Assembly (NCBI GenBank): GCA_022749815.1
Contig: JAKIWV010000002.1
Location: 258,478-322,477 of the forward strand
Direction of reading: 5' to 3'
Length of the DNA: 64,000 nucleotides
Source: Thermoplasmata archaeon
Lineage (GTDB): Archaea; Thermoplasmatota; Thermoplasmata; Lutacidiplasmatales; UBA184
The notes beneath the pieces were generated by a model. It made no database searches. It was not told the DNA's origin and saw nothing but the letters and a program-made list of their open reading frames with translations. The translations under genes and the position numbers were made by a program. Below, piece by piece: positions 16,631 through 25,413 of this stretch (positions are counted from its first letter, which is position 1; each line of letters starts with the position of its first letter).

Positions 16631-17185
16631 TCAGGTTATCGTGACATTCAGCGCGCCGTTGTACGCGCTTGGGCAGATCACCGTGATACCCAGTATCTGT
16701 GGGAACATGGTGAAGCTCATCGGGACGGAAGCGACCGCGTGGAACCCCGATGTATTGGTCGAGACACTCGATATCGTACAGGGTATGGCCGCCGAATTCG
16801 GGGCCAAGAGGAGCGTCTTCCACGCGCCGGAGTCCGCGTTGAAACCGGGTTGGTTATCTCCTTGGAACCCGCAGGCGTTGTCGGGAGAAGTTACGACTAC
16901 CTGAGTTACCACTACGGCCCCGCTGCCAGGTGGCGAGGTCGACCGAGGAATCGATGCGGCGAGGCCGACGATGATGACCAGAATGATTACCACCACCACC
17001 ACCGCGCCGATTGCGGCCGGTGGCACTCCGGGCGGCGAGGCGGGGGAGGGGAGGTCGACAGGACGATATCCTGTAGGAGGGCTTATTGGGGGCGAAATCG
17101 GGGGAAGCGCCGAGCCACACCACTGACAGTTGGGGGCCCCCAGGGGGTTGCCTCCGCCGCAGTGGCTGCACGTCCCGGGCTCCAC
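16631..17185 (-). CDS. Zinc-ribbon membrane protein with extracellular domain
   Basis: 184 residues from GTG 17185. That start lies directly before the zinc ribbon, and an AT-rich box (caattatcgg, near 17212) lies 27 nt upstream. Order: zinc ribbon CSHCGGGNPLGAPNCQWCG at 6-24, a Pro-rich linker (ISPPISPPTGYRP), one helix (AIGAVVVVVIILVIIVGLAA) and an extracellular Thr/Ser/Val-rich domain ending NGALNVTIT. This ribbon-linker-helix layout is common in archaea; the function is unknown. Confidence 0.8.
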   Translation of the reverse strand: MEPGTCSHCGGGNPLGAPNCQWCGSALPPISPPISPPTGYRPVDLPSPASPPGVPPAAIGAVVVVVIILVIIVGLAASIPRSTSPPGSGAVVVTQVVVTSPDNACGFQGDNQPGFNADSGAWKTLLLAPNSAAIPCTISSVSTNTSGFHAVASVPMSFTMFPQILGITVICPSAYNGALNVTIT

Positions 17186-17346
17186 GGCCGGCAATCTATT
17201 TGCCACCGATAATTGTTGGCGTCGCGGGCGGACCCCACCGTGAACGCAGACCCCGGGTCGAGCGCCAGGTATGGCAACGACTCGGGTCCCGTGGCGTCTT
17301 CGCTTGCGAAACACCGGCTTGGGGTGGGGATGGCCCAGGGGTAGGA

Positions 17347-17709
17347 ATGCGGTCCTTGCTCGTTCAAGGGGAAGTGGAAGCCGCCGACCTCGCCGAGCTT
17401 CTGCCCTCGGTCGGGGCAGAAGTCCAATCTGCAGCTGCGTACGCATTCGGAACCACGCGCATCGTGCTCTACGTGGGCCGCAAGTTCTACTTCCGATCCA
17501 GCGACTACCTCGGAATCCTCCTGCTCGCCGCCTCGGACGGGGCCTCCCAGCGGATCGACATTTCCTATGCGGGCGGTGGATCCGGCTTGATGGGAGTTCA
17601 GTGGGGAGCCGGGACAGACTTGGAGGCCAGCATATTCGACGCCGTCGTGGCGGTCTTGACCGGAAAGTCGCTCAGCTACACCGAACTCCCTGCAGCGCGT
17701 GAGAGCTAG
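17347..17709 (+). CDS. Small protein of unknown function
   Basis: 120 residues from ATG 17347; the frame is open upstream, but that part overlaps the zinc-ribbon gene and lacks protein character. The sequence alternates helices and strands (AADLAELLPSVGAEV, RIVLYVGRKFYFRSSDYLGILLLAASD, RIDISYAGGGSGLMGVQWGAG). No family is recognised. A long inverted repeat begins 42 nt after the stop. Confidence 0.6.
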   Translation: MRSLLVQGEVEAADLAELLPSVGAEVQSAAAYAFGTTRIVLYVGRKFYFRSSDYLGILLLAASDGASQRIDISYAGGGSGLMGVQWGAGTDLEASIFDAVVAVLTGKSLSYTELPAARES

Positions 17710-17750
17710 GGAACCGGTCGAACCGCCCGATAGTCACGAACGCCCCGGCG

Positions 17751-17813
17751 CTAGTGCCGTGTCTAGCGGGAGAGTTCGAGGTTCCTGACCTCTAGCGCTA
17801 GACGCGGCACTAG
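17751..17813. terminator. Long inverted repeat between convergent genes
   Basis: CTAGTGCCGTGTCTAGCG (17751-17768) and CGCTAGACGCGGCACTAG (17796-17813) match at 17 of 18 positions around a 27-nt loop. The loop contains a second stem, GAGGT (17778-17782) with ACCTC (17788-17792). The right arm overlaps the stop codon of the peptidase gene. It could act as a bidirectional terminator, mRNA stabiliser or element end; terminator is the best guess. Confidence 0.5.
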
Positions 17814-18901
17814 AGGAACTTTCCGGCGCGGATGACTGGAGTCCCGTCGATCGCGATCTCAGATCCGGCGAGCGAAATCCAACTCATGAAATTCGATCCG
17901 TCGGTGCCCCCGATTACCAGGGTAACGCAGCCGCGCTCGATGTCCTCCAAGTTTGGGACGTCCTTGACCGCCGGGTTCAGACCGAGTTTGAGAGCGCTGG
18001 CACGGTCCTTCCCCGCCGTGCCGTTCTTGTACTGACGGGCAAACTCTTCCTCCCCATCCTCGAAGGAATACGAGGTAAGCTTCCCGTCAGTGAATTCAAG
18101 CTTTCCCCCGGCGTGCGAAGTCCACCAGATATTTGTCCGGCGGTTGGCGTGGATGCTCCCCTCCGCGGTTTTGGAGTCGAGGGCTACGTCGACGCGTCCG
18201 GCAGGGATGCTCGCCAGCATGTCATACGGGGAGTATCTCTTGTCGTGCGGGTGGGGTCTCCCGTCGTGCAACCGTGGAGCGACCCCGGCCAGGGCGACTT
18301 CCACGTCGGTTCCGTTGGAGTGGGTGATCCGCACCTTCTTCCCGCGTGAGAGCGCCTTGCAGAGCCGAGTCCCGCTTTTGGCCGTCTCCTCCGGGTCGAT
18401 GAGACATGCCCGCAGCAAGCTTTCCTCCCACCGCGCGGGGTCCACGCCCCACTTCCGGGCCCGTCCCTCCGTCACGAACCCCGCGGTCATCCGCCCACCG
18501 CGGAGCCCCGTCTTCCTGGCGACCGCGTACCAGGGCCAGTTCCAGGCGAGCGCCTCGTCGAAGGTCCTCTCGGGAACCTTCTCGATGCGGTCGGTGTCGC
18601 CCGGACCCCAGAACATCACGTACACATCCGCAGCTTTCACCGCTGCCCACTCCGGGGCGCTCGACTTGCCGAGGAGCTTGCTCTGCTTCCGGTCGATCGC
18701 ACGCCACCACGCGTTCTCGTCCTCGTGGATGAGGAGGGCTTTGCCTCCTACACGGCGGACCTCATCGACTATCGCCGTGGCCAAAGGCATCGTGTGGTTC
18801 CACGACTCGATGATCGCGTTCTCTCCCGCTCGGACCTTGAGGTACTTGGTCACGATGTTGCGGGCCGCGTCGCGTTGTAGCTTCGAGGGGGTTTCCGGCA
18901 T
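17810..18901 (-). CDS. M29-like aminopeptidase
   Basis: 363 residues. The pattern ENAIIESWNHTMPLATAIVDEVRRVGGKALLIHEDENAWW, the internal KVRITHSNGTDVEVAL, GSIHANRRT and the C-terminal VTLVIGGTDGSN resemble leucyl aminopeptidases of the M29/aminopeptidase T type, which are cytoplasmic metal-dependent enzymes releasing N-terminal residues. I did not locate the full set of metal ligands, so it may be a divergent or inactive member. A TATA-like gttacaagta lies about 31 nt upstream. Confidence 0.7.
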   Translation of the reverse strand: MPETPSKLQRDAARNIVTKYLKVRAGENAIIESWNHTMPLATAIVDEVRRVGGKALLIHEDENAWWRAIDRKQSKLLGKSSAPEWAAVKAADVYVMFWGPGDTDRIEKVPERTFDEALAWNWPWYAVARKTGLRGGRMTAGFVTEGRARKWGVDPARWEESLLRACLIDPEETAKSGTRLCKALSRGKKVRITHSNGTDVEVALAGVAPRLHDGRPHPHDKRYSPYDMLASIPAGRVDVALDSKTAEGSIHANRRTNIWWTSHAGGKLEFTDGKLTSYSFEDGEEEFARQYKNGTAGKDRASALKLGLNPAVKDVPNLEDIERGCVTLVIGGTDGSNFMSWISLAGSEIAIDGTPVIRAGKFL

Positions 18902-19351
18902 GGCCCGGGGCCGAAGTAGACGGGCCTACTTGTAACCCGCCAGGATTTGTGAACCCGTGGGCCCATCGGCACAACCCCCCCCACCCCTCGTTCCGACTCT
19001 CCTGATGCGAGGCGGGACGCCTCCCGCCCCTCGGGTCTAGGGGGTTAGGGGTTGCCGTTCAGGCCCACTGGGTGTCCCGAGCGAGAGTCCGCTACGTACC
19101 AGCGGCTCGGCGGAGTTCGCTACCTGATGGGCGCCTACTGGCTAATCCTCCTGACGCGGATCGCCGTCAAATGTGTAGTAGGGAGCTACCCGACATTCCG
19201 GGTCCCTTAGCATCACAAGTTTCTGACGAGGCGGTCCGTGATTAACTGGGTGCAATTAATGTTGCAACCCGCGCAGTTCGGTTAGCGAGGGCGAGGGAGT
19301 GGGCTCCGGGACGACGCGTCGGGCAGCGTTGGCTGGCTACCTCGCTCGAGA
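18902..19351. other. Intergenic region with hairpin motif
   Basis: 450 nt with no convincing gene. It holds the peptidase promoter at its left end and palindrome copy f at 19248-19269. Confidence 0.45.
19248..19269. repeat. Palindromic hairpin motif, copy f
   Basis: GGGTGCAAT-TAAT-GTTGCAACCC: same core as the family with one changed base and one extra A in the right arm. It lies about 85 nt 3' of the DoxX-cupredoxin gene on the minus strand. Confidence 0.55.
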
Positions 19352-20578
19352 TCAAGTCACCGTCACGGTACCGGTCATGTACCCAGGGACATTCATCGGT
19401 GCGCTGTTGTACGGATTGGGGCCGGTGCCACACGGCGCGAAGCAATACCAGATGAGTTCCCCCGCGCGGGTCAGGTCGACGGTGAACTGCACGACGCTCT
19501 GTCCGGGGCTCAGGATCTGCAATCCGATGGCAGGGATGTTGAACGTATGGGCGACGTTGGTTCCGGGTACGTTTCCAATGGGGGTTCCATTGAGAAGCTC
19601 CAGACCGTCGATCGTGCCTCGCACCGGGCAGGGGCACGACGACCAGCTCACCGGCATGTCGTTGTCGAAGATCGTGATCACGACGCGACCCACGGGGACG
19701 GTGAAATTCGCCGGCGAGTACTGCGGCCATCCGTTGGCGGGATCGATGGCGACCGTCAAGTTCACGAAATGGACCGGACCGACCGGCGGTGTGCCGGATG
19801 CCGCCGCGGGCGCACTCGGGAGCACGAAGACGAGTCCGAACCCTACGCCGAGCGAGAGAAGGGTTCCGACGACGAAGTAGGCGAAGAGCGTACGGGGTGT
19901 AAGGACGAAGGTGGACGGATGGGGCGCCGGTCGGCCCACCGCGATCTGCCTCGCCCTCCGGCTCGCCAGAATGTTTCGAAGCCACAGGTCGGCAGATAGG
20001 GAGCGACCCGCGCCGCCGACCACCAGCACCCCGTAGACCAAGAGGTAGAGTGGGTGAGCCCCGACGTCCGTGCCGCCGGGGAACAGGTACGTGGTGCCGA
20101 ATTGGGTCGCGAGGAGGACGGCGGAGAAGAAGCTCCCCGTGAAACAGGCAATCCTCGTGGTGAACCCGAGCAGGAGTGCGACCGCCATGTAGCCGGTGAA
20201 GAGTGCGATGCTCCAGGCGAAAAACGTGGAGTGCGCGGCCACGTACTGAGCCAGACCAGGTCCACCCAAGGTGGTCGGCGCGTAGGACAGGGCGGTCGTC
20301 GAGAACTTGGACCAAAACTGATTCTGTGGGTTGACGATGAATATCAGGTTCAGGAGCCATACAATTCCTGCCCCGATCCGAAGCAGGTCGATCGCGTTCC
20401 TCCCGTTCCAAGAAGAGCCCGGTTTCTCGGGAGGCGGCGTCGCGGGGGCGCCGGCAGCGGTCATGAGATTCGACTGAGGATCTACCGTTGTTTTCCCGCT
20501 GACAGCGGCCCCCACATCTGCAGGGGCCATGCGGTTCGTCCGAAGAATCGCTCCCCTGACCCACCGTCGGAGCTTCAT
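19352..20578 (-). CDS. DoxX-type membrane domain fused to a CuA-like cupredoxin domain
   Basis: About 408 residues from ATG 20578, which has a TATA-like aaaatacag 28 nt upstream; GTG 20623 is an alternative. The first half has five or more helices with the DoxX/DoxD pattern (LLRIGAGIVWLLNLIFIV, FTGYMAVALLLGFTTRIACFTGSFFSAVLLA). After a last helix the C-terminal 130 residues form a cupredoxin: VAHTFNIPAIGLQILSPGQ and ELIWYCFAPCGTG...APM. His, Cys-x3-Cys-Gly and Met match subunit II of cytochrome oxidase (CuA), but the second His (GxxH) is absent. The domain is placed to face outside. A quinone-linked electron-transfer role is inference. Confidence 0.82.
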   Translation of the reverse strand: MKLRRWVRGAILRTNRMAPADVGAAVSGKTTVDPQSNLMTAAGAPATPPPEKPGSSWNGRNAIDLLRIGAGIVWLLNLIFIVNPQNQFWSKFSTTALSYAPTTLGGPGLAQYVAAHSTFFAWSIALFTGYMAVALLLGFTTRIACFTGSFFSAVLLATQFGTTYLFPGGTDVGAHPLYLLVYGVLVVGGAGRSLSADLWLRNILASRRARQIAVGRPAPHPSTFVLTPRTLFAYFVVGTLLSLGVGFGLVFVLPSAPAAASGTPPVGPVHFVNLTVAIDPANGWPQYSPANFTVPVGRVVITIFDNDMPVSWSSCPCPVRGTIDGLELLNGTPIGNVPGTNVAHTFNIPAIGLQILSPGQSVVQFTVDLTRAGELIWYCFAPCGTGPNPYNSAPMNVPGYMTGTVTVT

Positions 20579-20880
20579 CGCCTTCACTCCGGGTTCGGGG
20601 CCTGTATTTTCGCCCGGAGGCACGGCCCCGGGCTCCCGGGCAGTGACCTCGGGGATCGCCCCGCGATGGACCGAAGGGGAATCTGTCCGGATCCTGCCAT
20701 ACGGCTGTAGGGAGGGACTCAGCCCGTTAGTCGCTATGGGAAGTTCTTTCGACCGATTCTCACGAGCGAGAATGGGCCCCGTTTCCGCCGATCGACGTTG
20801 GGCGAACGGATGCCTCGACCAGAGACTTTTGCGGAGCCGCGCCGCAGACCCCGATTCGTGGATTCAACAGCCGTCGTGGC

Positions 20881-21213
20881 TCAGGTGCCTGGGGGGGGCG
20901 TTCCAAGGTCCGCCGGCGGTTCCGCTGGAGGCTCCGTCGAGCGCCGGAGGATTGAGTAGAGGATCACCGCGAAGCCGGCCCCGTCGAACGCGGCGCTCAC
21001 GCTCCAGGCGGTGAGCAGGTCGTGCGTGACGAACTCGTACAGGATTCCCGCCAGAGCGGCTGCCACGGTGACCAGAACGAAGCCGAGACCAAGCAATCCC
21101 AAGGAGGTCCGGCCCGTCCGAGCGTACGCCCGAAGACTCGCATAGGCGATTCCGGCGCCGAGGACCAGCACCAGCCCCTCCAGGGCGCGGAGTAGCCAGA
21201 TCGCGTCCGTCAT
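20881..21213 (-). CDS. Three-helix membrane protein, DUF7521-like
   Basis: About 110 residues from ATG 21213, which overlaps the stop of the HTH gene by 4 nt (ATGA), so the two form an operon. Three helices (LLRALEGLVLVLGAGIAYAS, LGLLGLGFVLVTVAAALAGILYEF, AAFDGAGFAVILYSILRR) and a Pro-rich tail. Small membrane proteins of this shape beside an HTH regulator are known in haloarchaea (DUF7521); membership here is by resemblance only. It may sense a membrane signal for the regulator. Confidence 0.7.
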   Translation of the reverse strand: MTDAIWLLRALEGLVLVLGAGIAYASLRAYARTGRTSLGLLGLGFVLVTVAAALAGILYEFVTHDLLTAWSVSAAFDGAGFAVILYSILRRSTEPPAEPPADLGTPPPGT

Positions 21214-21602
21214 CGACCGAACCTCCGTACATCCTGCCATAGGTCATCGATCCGGTCCGCCGCGTCCTGGCGCAGGATCACCGTCACCCGCACGGTACCG
21301 TCCGCGAGGAGAACCCGTACTTCCTTCACCCGACCGCGGAACACCTCGACCTTGCGGCCTTCCCGCGTGAAGGCGTAGCGGGGGACGGAGGCGATCCCGT
21401 ATTCCGCCAGTTCGCGTAATTTGCGGTAGACAGAGCTCTGAGGCAGGCCCGTCTCAACGACCAGGGAATGCACATCCCGTTCCCCATGGCTCAGCGCGGC
21501 GAGTACGCGTAGCGAGACGGGGTCGCCCAGCGCTTCGAGAATACGTCGTTCCGCGGCGGTGATCGGAGCGACCGGCACAGAGGTGGGAGACAGGGTCTTC
21601 AT
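21210..21602 (-). CDS. ArsR-like winged-helix transcriptional regulator
   Basis: 130 residues from ATG 21602; the open frame reaches 21662. The winged helix is clear: ERRILEALGDPVSLRVLAALSHGERDVHSLVVETGLPQSSVYRKLRELAEYG, followed by a wing with YAFTREGRKVEVF. A helical C-terminus (VILRQDAADRIDDLWQDVRRFGR) could dimerise. It forms an operon with the membrane protein at 21213 and lies between two DoxX-type genes, which are candidate targets. Confidence 0.85.
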   Translation of the reverse strand: MKTLSPTSVPVAPITAAERRILEALGDPVSLRVLAALSHGERDVHSLVVETGLPQSSVYRKLRELAEYGIASVPRYAFTREGRKVEVFRGRVKEVRVLLADGTVRVTVILRQDAADRIDDLWQDVRRFGR

Positions 21603-21828
21603 GGTCTCCGAGTCCGACACTCTCGCCGCCTCCAGAACGTGCTCGAGGAGGTGCGGGGCCAAGAGCCTATGGTTCGACCCCAGGCCTTCGCCGGCCGAAC
21701 TTCCCGAACTTCTCAGTTCCGGGAGCCAGCCCCGAGAAAGCCCTCAAGTCTCTTGGGGGTCGGAATGGCGTACGTCGTCTGTGGGCGTGCCCCGAAGGGA
21801 GGTTCGGCCCACGGAGAGGGAAACACCG

Positions 21829-22428
21829 ATGGGAGACGCGAGCGTGGTCCGCGGCAATGGAACGTCTTGGTGGGTCCGCAACGCCCACCCTCTGAAAACG
21901 ACCTTCCGCCTTCTGCTCGGCGGAGTGTGGCTCATCGACGGAGTACTGAAATTCACGTCCGGCTACGTGAGTAATTTCCTGGGAAATGTGCAAAACGCTC
22001 AGGCGAATGCCCCGGCGTGGCTGTCGGGGTGGTACTCCTTCTGGACCGCCCAAGCCACTTCGAGTGGGACCCTGATCGTGTATACCGTCGGGATCCTCGA
22101 GGCGGTCCTTGGCCTCGCGCTGCTCCTCGGATTCATGAGAAAGATCGCCTACGCCGGCGGGGTCGTACTCAGCCTGTTGATCTGGGCCGTGCCCGAAGGG
22201 TTCGGAGGCCCGTATCAGACCGGCGCGGGAGGAACCGATGTCGGTACGGGGATCATCTACGCTCTCGCATTCTTGGGCCTGATCCTCATCAACGCGACCT
22301 ACGGTCCGAGCCGGTACAGCCTTGATTTCCTGCTCGAGAGGGGGTGGCCCATTTGGCAGCGGTTGGCCGAGTTCCGTAGCGAGGGCCGAGGCGCGGGAGG
22401 GTCGCCTACGGGGGGCGGCGGCCCATGA
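21829..22428 (+). CDS. DoxX/DoxD-type membrane protein
   Basis: 199 residues from ATG 21829; the longer open frame (from 21559) is not domain-like. Helices: FRLLLGGVWLIDGVLKFT, GTLIVYTVGILEAVLGLALLLGFMRKIAYAGGVVLSLLIWAVPEGFGG and GIIYALAFLGLILINATYG. The order and GG/KF spacing fit DoxX/DoxD (thiosulfate:quinone oxidoreductase large-subunit relatives). The stop overlaps the SDR start by 4 nt. It may work with the DoxX-cupredoxin fusion on the opposite strand. Confidence 0.82.
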   Translation: MGDASVVRGNGTSWWVRNAHPLKTTFRLLLGGVWLIDGVLKFTSGYVSNFLGNVQNAQANAPAWLSGWYSFWTAQATSSGTLIVYTVGILEAVLGLALLLGFMRKIAYAGGVVLSLLIWAVPEGFGGPYQTGAGGTDVGTGIIYALAFLGLILINATYGPSRYSLDFLLERGWPIWQRLAEFRSEGRGAGGSPTGGGGP

Positions 22429-23210
22429 GCCCCATCGAGGGGTTAGTGTCTCTCCGCGGGAAGGTCGCTCTGGTTACGGGGGGGGCCATGGGCATCGGGG
22501 AGGCGAGTGCCCAGCTCCTTGCCGAGGCGGGCGCAGCGGTTGCGATCGGAGACGTGAACGTTCCGGCGGGAGAGGAAGTGGCGCACCGGATCGTCGCACG
22601 CGGGGGCCGGTCGAAGTTCGTTCGTTTAGATGTCGCCGAGCTCTCCCAGCACCAGGCAGCCCTAGACAGCGTGACGAAGGAATTCGGGGGCCTCGATCTT
22701 CTCGTGAACAATGCGGGTATCTTTCCGTTCTCGCCTGCGTTGGAGACCACCCCCGACCTCTGGGACCGGGTGCTTTCCATCAACCTGCGGGGGGCGTTCT
22801 TCCTCACGACCCGCGCGGCCGCCCACCTCCGCCGCTCCGGGGAAGGGGCCGTCGTGAACATCGCCTCGGTGGATGCGATGCGGCCCACGGGGGGGCTCGC
22901 CCACTATGACGCATCGAAGGCGGCTCTCGTCATGCTGACCCGCTCCCTCGCGGTCGAGTTCGCCCCGATGCATATCCGGGTCAATGCGATTGCTCCCGGG
23001 GGGATCGAAACCCCGGGCGCCCAGGCGGCACTAGGGGGCGCATCGGGATCCTCGCCCCCGGCCGTTCAGTCGTTCCTCAGCCGAATTCCGATGCACCGAA
23101 TGGGCAAGCCCGACGAGATCGCGCGGGTCGTTCTGTTCCTGGCAACGCAACTCTCGTCGTACATGACCGGCGCAGTGGTCGTGACCGACGGCGGGTACTT
23201 GGTCGCGTAG
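22425..23210 (+). CDS. Short-chain dehydrogenase/reductase
   Basis: 261 residues, classical SDR length. NAD(P)-binding TGGAMGIG at about 18-25, an Asp in IGDVN suggesting NAD preference, NNAG in the fourth strand region, catalytic Ser in VNIASVDA and YDASK. The C-terminal GAVVVTDGGYLV is typical. The substrate is unknown. It is translationally coupled to the DoxX-like gene (ATGA overlap), so the pair may pass electrons between a small alcohol or carbonyl and the membrane. Confidence 0.93.
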   Translation: MSPIEGLVSLRGKVALVTGGAMGIGEASAQLLAEAGAAVAIGDVNVPAGEEVAHRIVARGGRSKFVRLDVAELSQHQAALDSVTKEFGGLDLLVNNAGIFPFSPALETTPDLWDRVLSINLRGAFFLTTRAAAHLRRSGEGAVVNIASVDAMRPTGGLAHYDASKAALVMLTRSLAVEFAPMHIRVNAIAPGGIETPGAQAALGGASGSSPPAVQSFLSRIPMHRMGKPDEIARVVLFLATQLSSYMTGAVVVTDGGYLVA

Positions 23211-23472
23211 GGCGACCCCGGTCCTCCTCGAACAATCTCAACGGGGCGTCAGTGGGACACTGATCGGGTACTGCCCCGGTCCGCCGAGTCCGACCGTTGA
23301 CCCGGCGGTGGGACCTAGCTTTCGGGTGCGGTTCGGTTCGCACCCGAGGGGGTGCTCGGTGGAGTCCCGATCCCGCCCGGCGGGGGTCGACCGTCGGCCC
23401 GTTTCACACCAGCCTCCGTGGCGTGAAGCGTAGTGGCCCGTCGACGCGGGGGTCCGTTCTTTCGTGAGCGGA

Positions 23473-24003
23473 CTACAAGCCGGGACGCGCCGTCGATTTT
23501 AGATACGCTTCGGAACTTTCGGCCAGCCAACGGAAATTCGGGTACGCCGGCACGCCCCATGACCGCTCGAGCTGGCGGACGGCGGGTTCGATCGCACGCC
23601 AGTCAGATACCACCCAGTACCCCAGTGCTTGCTGCAGGTTTCCCTCATCGATCCTGCCGATCCGGGCCATCGTCGCACTCGCCTCGTAGGTCGCAGCAAA
23701 GGCCCGAATCTCGAACGCATCTGTGGAGTCGAGGAAGCCCTGCCACTCCTTCGAGGCATATCGGGCCACGAGGTCCCGAACCAGTTTCCGTCGGAGAACA
23801 TACTCCCGGTCGCTCAGGCGCTCCGCGATGCTCAAGAACACTTGCGCGCGCGCTTGATGAATCATCACCTCGACCTGACGATTCGACACTTGGAGAATTC
23901 TAGCGTTCTGCTTGAGTTGGAGGACGATGAACGGGACCCCAAGGATGACGGCAATGGTGCTAGCGGCGCTCAGGAGCTGGATCAATGTGGTCACATCGAT
24001 CAC
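23473..24003 (-). CDS. Single-helix membrane-anchored helical protein
   Basis: About 176 residues from GTG 24003; a TATA-like cattacatatcc near 24045 would start transcription about 15 nt before it. A helix (LIQLLSAASTIAVILGVPFIVL) is followed by QLKQNARILQVSNRQVEVMIHQ and a helical cytoplasmic domain. The layout matches the protein at 12088, suggesting one family (DUF4760-like). The function is unknown. Confidence 0.65.
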   Translation of the reverse strand: MIDVTTLIQLLSAASTIAVILGVPFIVLQLKQNARILQVSNRQVEVMIHQARAQVFLSIAERLSDREYVLRRKLVRDLVARYASKEWQGFLDSTDAFEIRAFAATYEASATMARIGRIDEGNLQQALGYWVVSDWRAIEPAVRQLERSWGVPAYPNFRWLAESSEAYLKSTARPGL

Positions 24004-24273
24004 CGGTTTCTCCGCCTCTTCGAATCCGCGGAGCGACCGCGGATATGTAATGCGAGCGGCGACCGCGCGGACGGATCGGGGCGAGCCGTTCACTGCGGGC
24101 GCGGCCTTGACATCGGCTGACAACGATCAGCTGTACCGAGGAGGCGGAGCCAAACGGCAGTTCCAGGAGTCGCCTCCCGAATCCGCGGAGTTCTACCGTC
24201 CGAGGCCGGTCACCTGCGGCCGAAATGCCCTTCGTGAGGAGCAGCAGATCGAGCAGGGGAAGGACGGGTGGTT

Positions 24274-24798
24274 CTACCCGGTCAAGTCCCTCGGGGCGGA
24301 CGTCTTCGCCGAGCGTACGAATTCCGGCGGCGTGCTGGTCAGGAACAGGAGTGTCCCGCACAGGATCATCGCGCCTAGGAATCCCAGCTCCATGCCAAAC
24401 GAAAAGGCACTGGCCTGAGTGAATGTGAACACAAAACCTTCTTGGATCGCGACGACGACCGAGAGGAAAGCCCCCAGGGAAAGCGCTCGGAGGCCGGTAC
24501 CACCGCTCCTCCAGCCGTAGAGGAGCAGGAACACCCCACCGATGAGGAGAAGGAAGGCGCTCAGAATGTGGACGGTGAGGACCGGGGTGAGAACGAACAC
24601 GGCTCCGATGTTCGGGGGAATCCCCAGAGTGATGTACAGATTCAGGACTAGGCCGGACAGGCTCTGAACCGCGAGAAGAACTAACTCGGCCCATGCGAAC
24701 TGACGGAGCGACCGAATGTTCGCACCCGTGGAAGCTCCGGTCGGAATACCCGCGGCTTCGACCATGCTCCCCGCCGTCGCGCCTCGAACGGTCCTCAT
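24274..24798 (-). CDS. Four-helix membrane protein
   Basis: 174 residues from ATG 24798, supported by a TATA-like tcaaaatca about 27 nt upstream. Four hydrophobic helices: WAELVLLAVQSLSGLVLNLY, TVHILSAFLLLIGGVFLLLY, LSLGAFLSVVVAIQEGFVF and FGMELGFLGAMILCGTLLFLT. A His in the second helix (LTVHILS) and Glu in the third could bind a cofactor, but this is a guess. No family is named. Confidence 0.7.
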   Translation of the reverse strand: MRTVRGATAGSMVEAAGIPTGASTGANIRSLRQFAWAELVLLAVQSLSGLVLNLYITLGIPPNIGAVFVLTPVLTVHILSAFLLLIGGVFLLLYGWRSGGTGLRALSLGAFLSVVVAIQEGFVFTFTQASAFSFGMELGFLGAMILCGTLLFLTSTPPEFVRSAKTSAPRDLTG

Positions 24799-25413
24799 AC
24801 AGGAGGTGGATCAGTTGAGTGATTTTGACACCGCGTCTCTCACCCTCAGCCGGTCGCCCCCGGCGCCTTCAATAGGGCCCGGTGGCCCGAGGGTTGAGGG
24901 CGGTCGTTGGGATGCTCGTCCCGCTGCCCTTTCGAGGACGTGGCGGTTCATAGGGAACGGAGGGACGTATGGTCTCCCTCGCCGATTTCTGGGGGCGCGA
25001 TAGCCTTGCGCCCCGCACCTAGGAATCTGGATATTGACGATGTCGCGGCTTTCCGAAACCGGGCGGATGGAATGGCCCGGACAGCCACGTGGAGGCGGGA
25101 CCCCGGTTGATGGGTCAACGACTAGGGGGTAGATTCCGCTCTGCCTTGTCCGGCCTCGGGGTTGGGTGAGAGCCGGTCCTGGCTGCTCCGAAGCCGCCTC
25201 GGAACGGGGGCCAACTCGACCCAGTCGCTTAGATTAGAGACGGGATCGCCCCCGGCCGGGCTTCAGTTTTTATTCACAACCTGGCGAGCCGGGGTTGCGC
25301 AGGTTTGCGGGGGCGACGCCGCCCGGAACAACCTTCGGAATCGGGGCAGGCGCATACCGAGCGTCGAGATTTCCTTTCGGAGCCTTTTTCTACCGGCGGT
25401 AGTACCCGCAGCC
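24799..25413. other. 615-nt region without a recognised gene
   Basis: No frame has protein-like composition, apart from upstream extension of the SRPBCC frame. A T-rich stretch (cagtttttattcac, about 25265-25278) could be a promoter or an untranslated leader. Confidence 0.4.

Noticed and set aside
19242-20564. 440-residue frame in another phase of the DoxX-cupredoxin gene
   Set aside because: Arg/His/Pro-rich shadow; the membrane and copper motifs are in the other frame.
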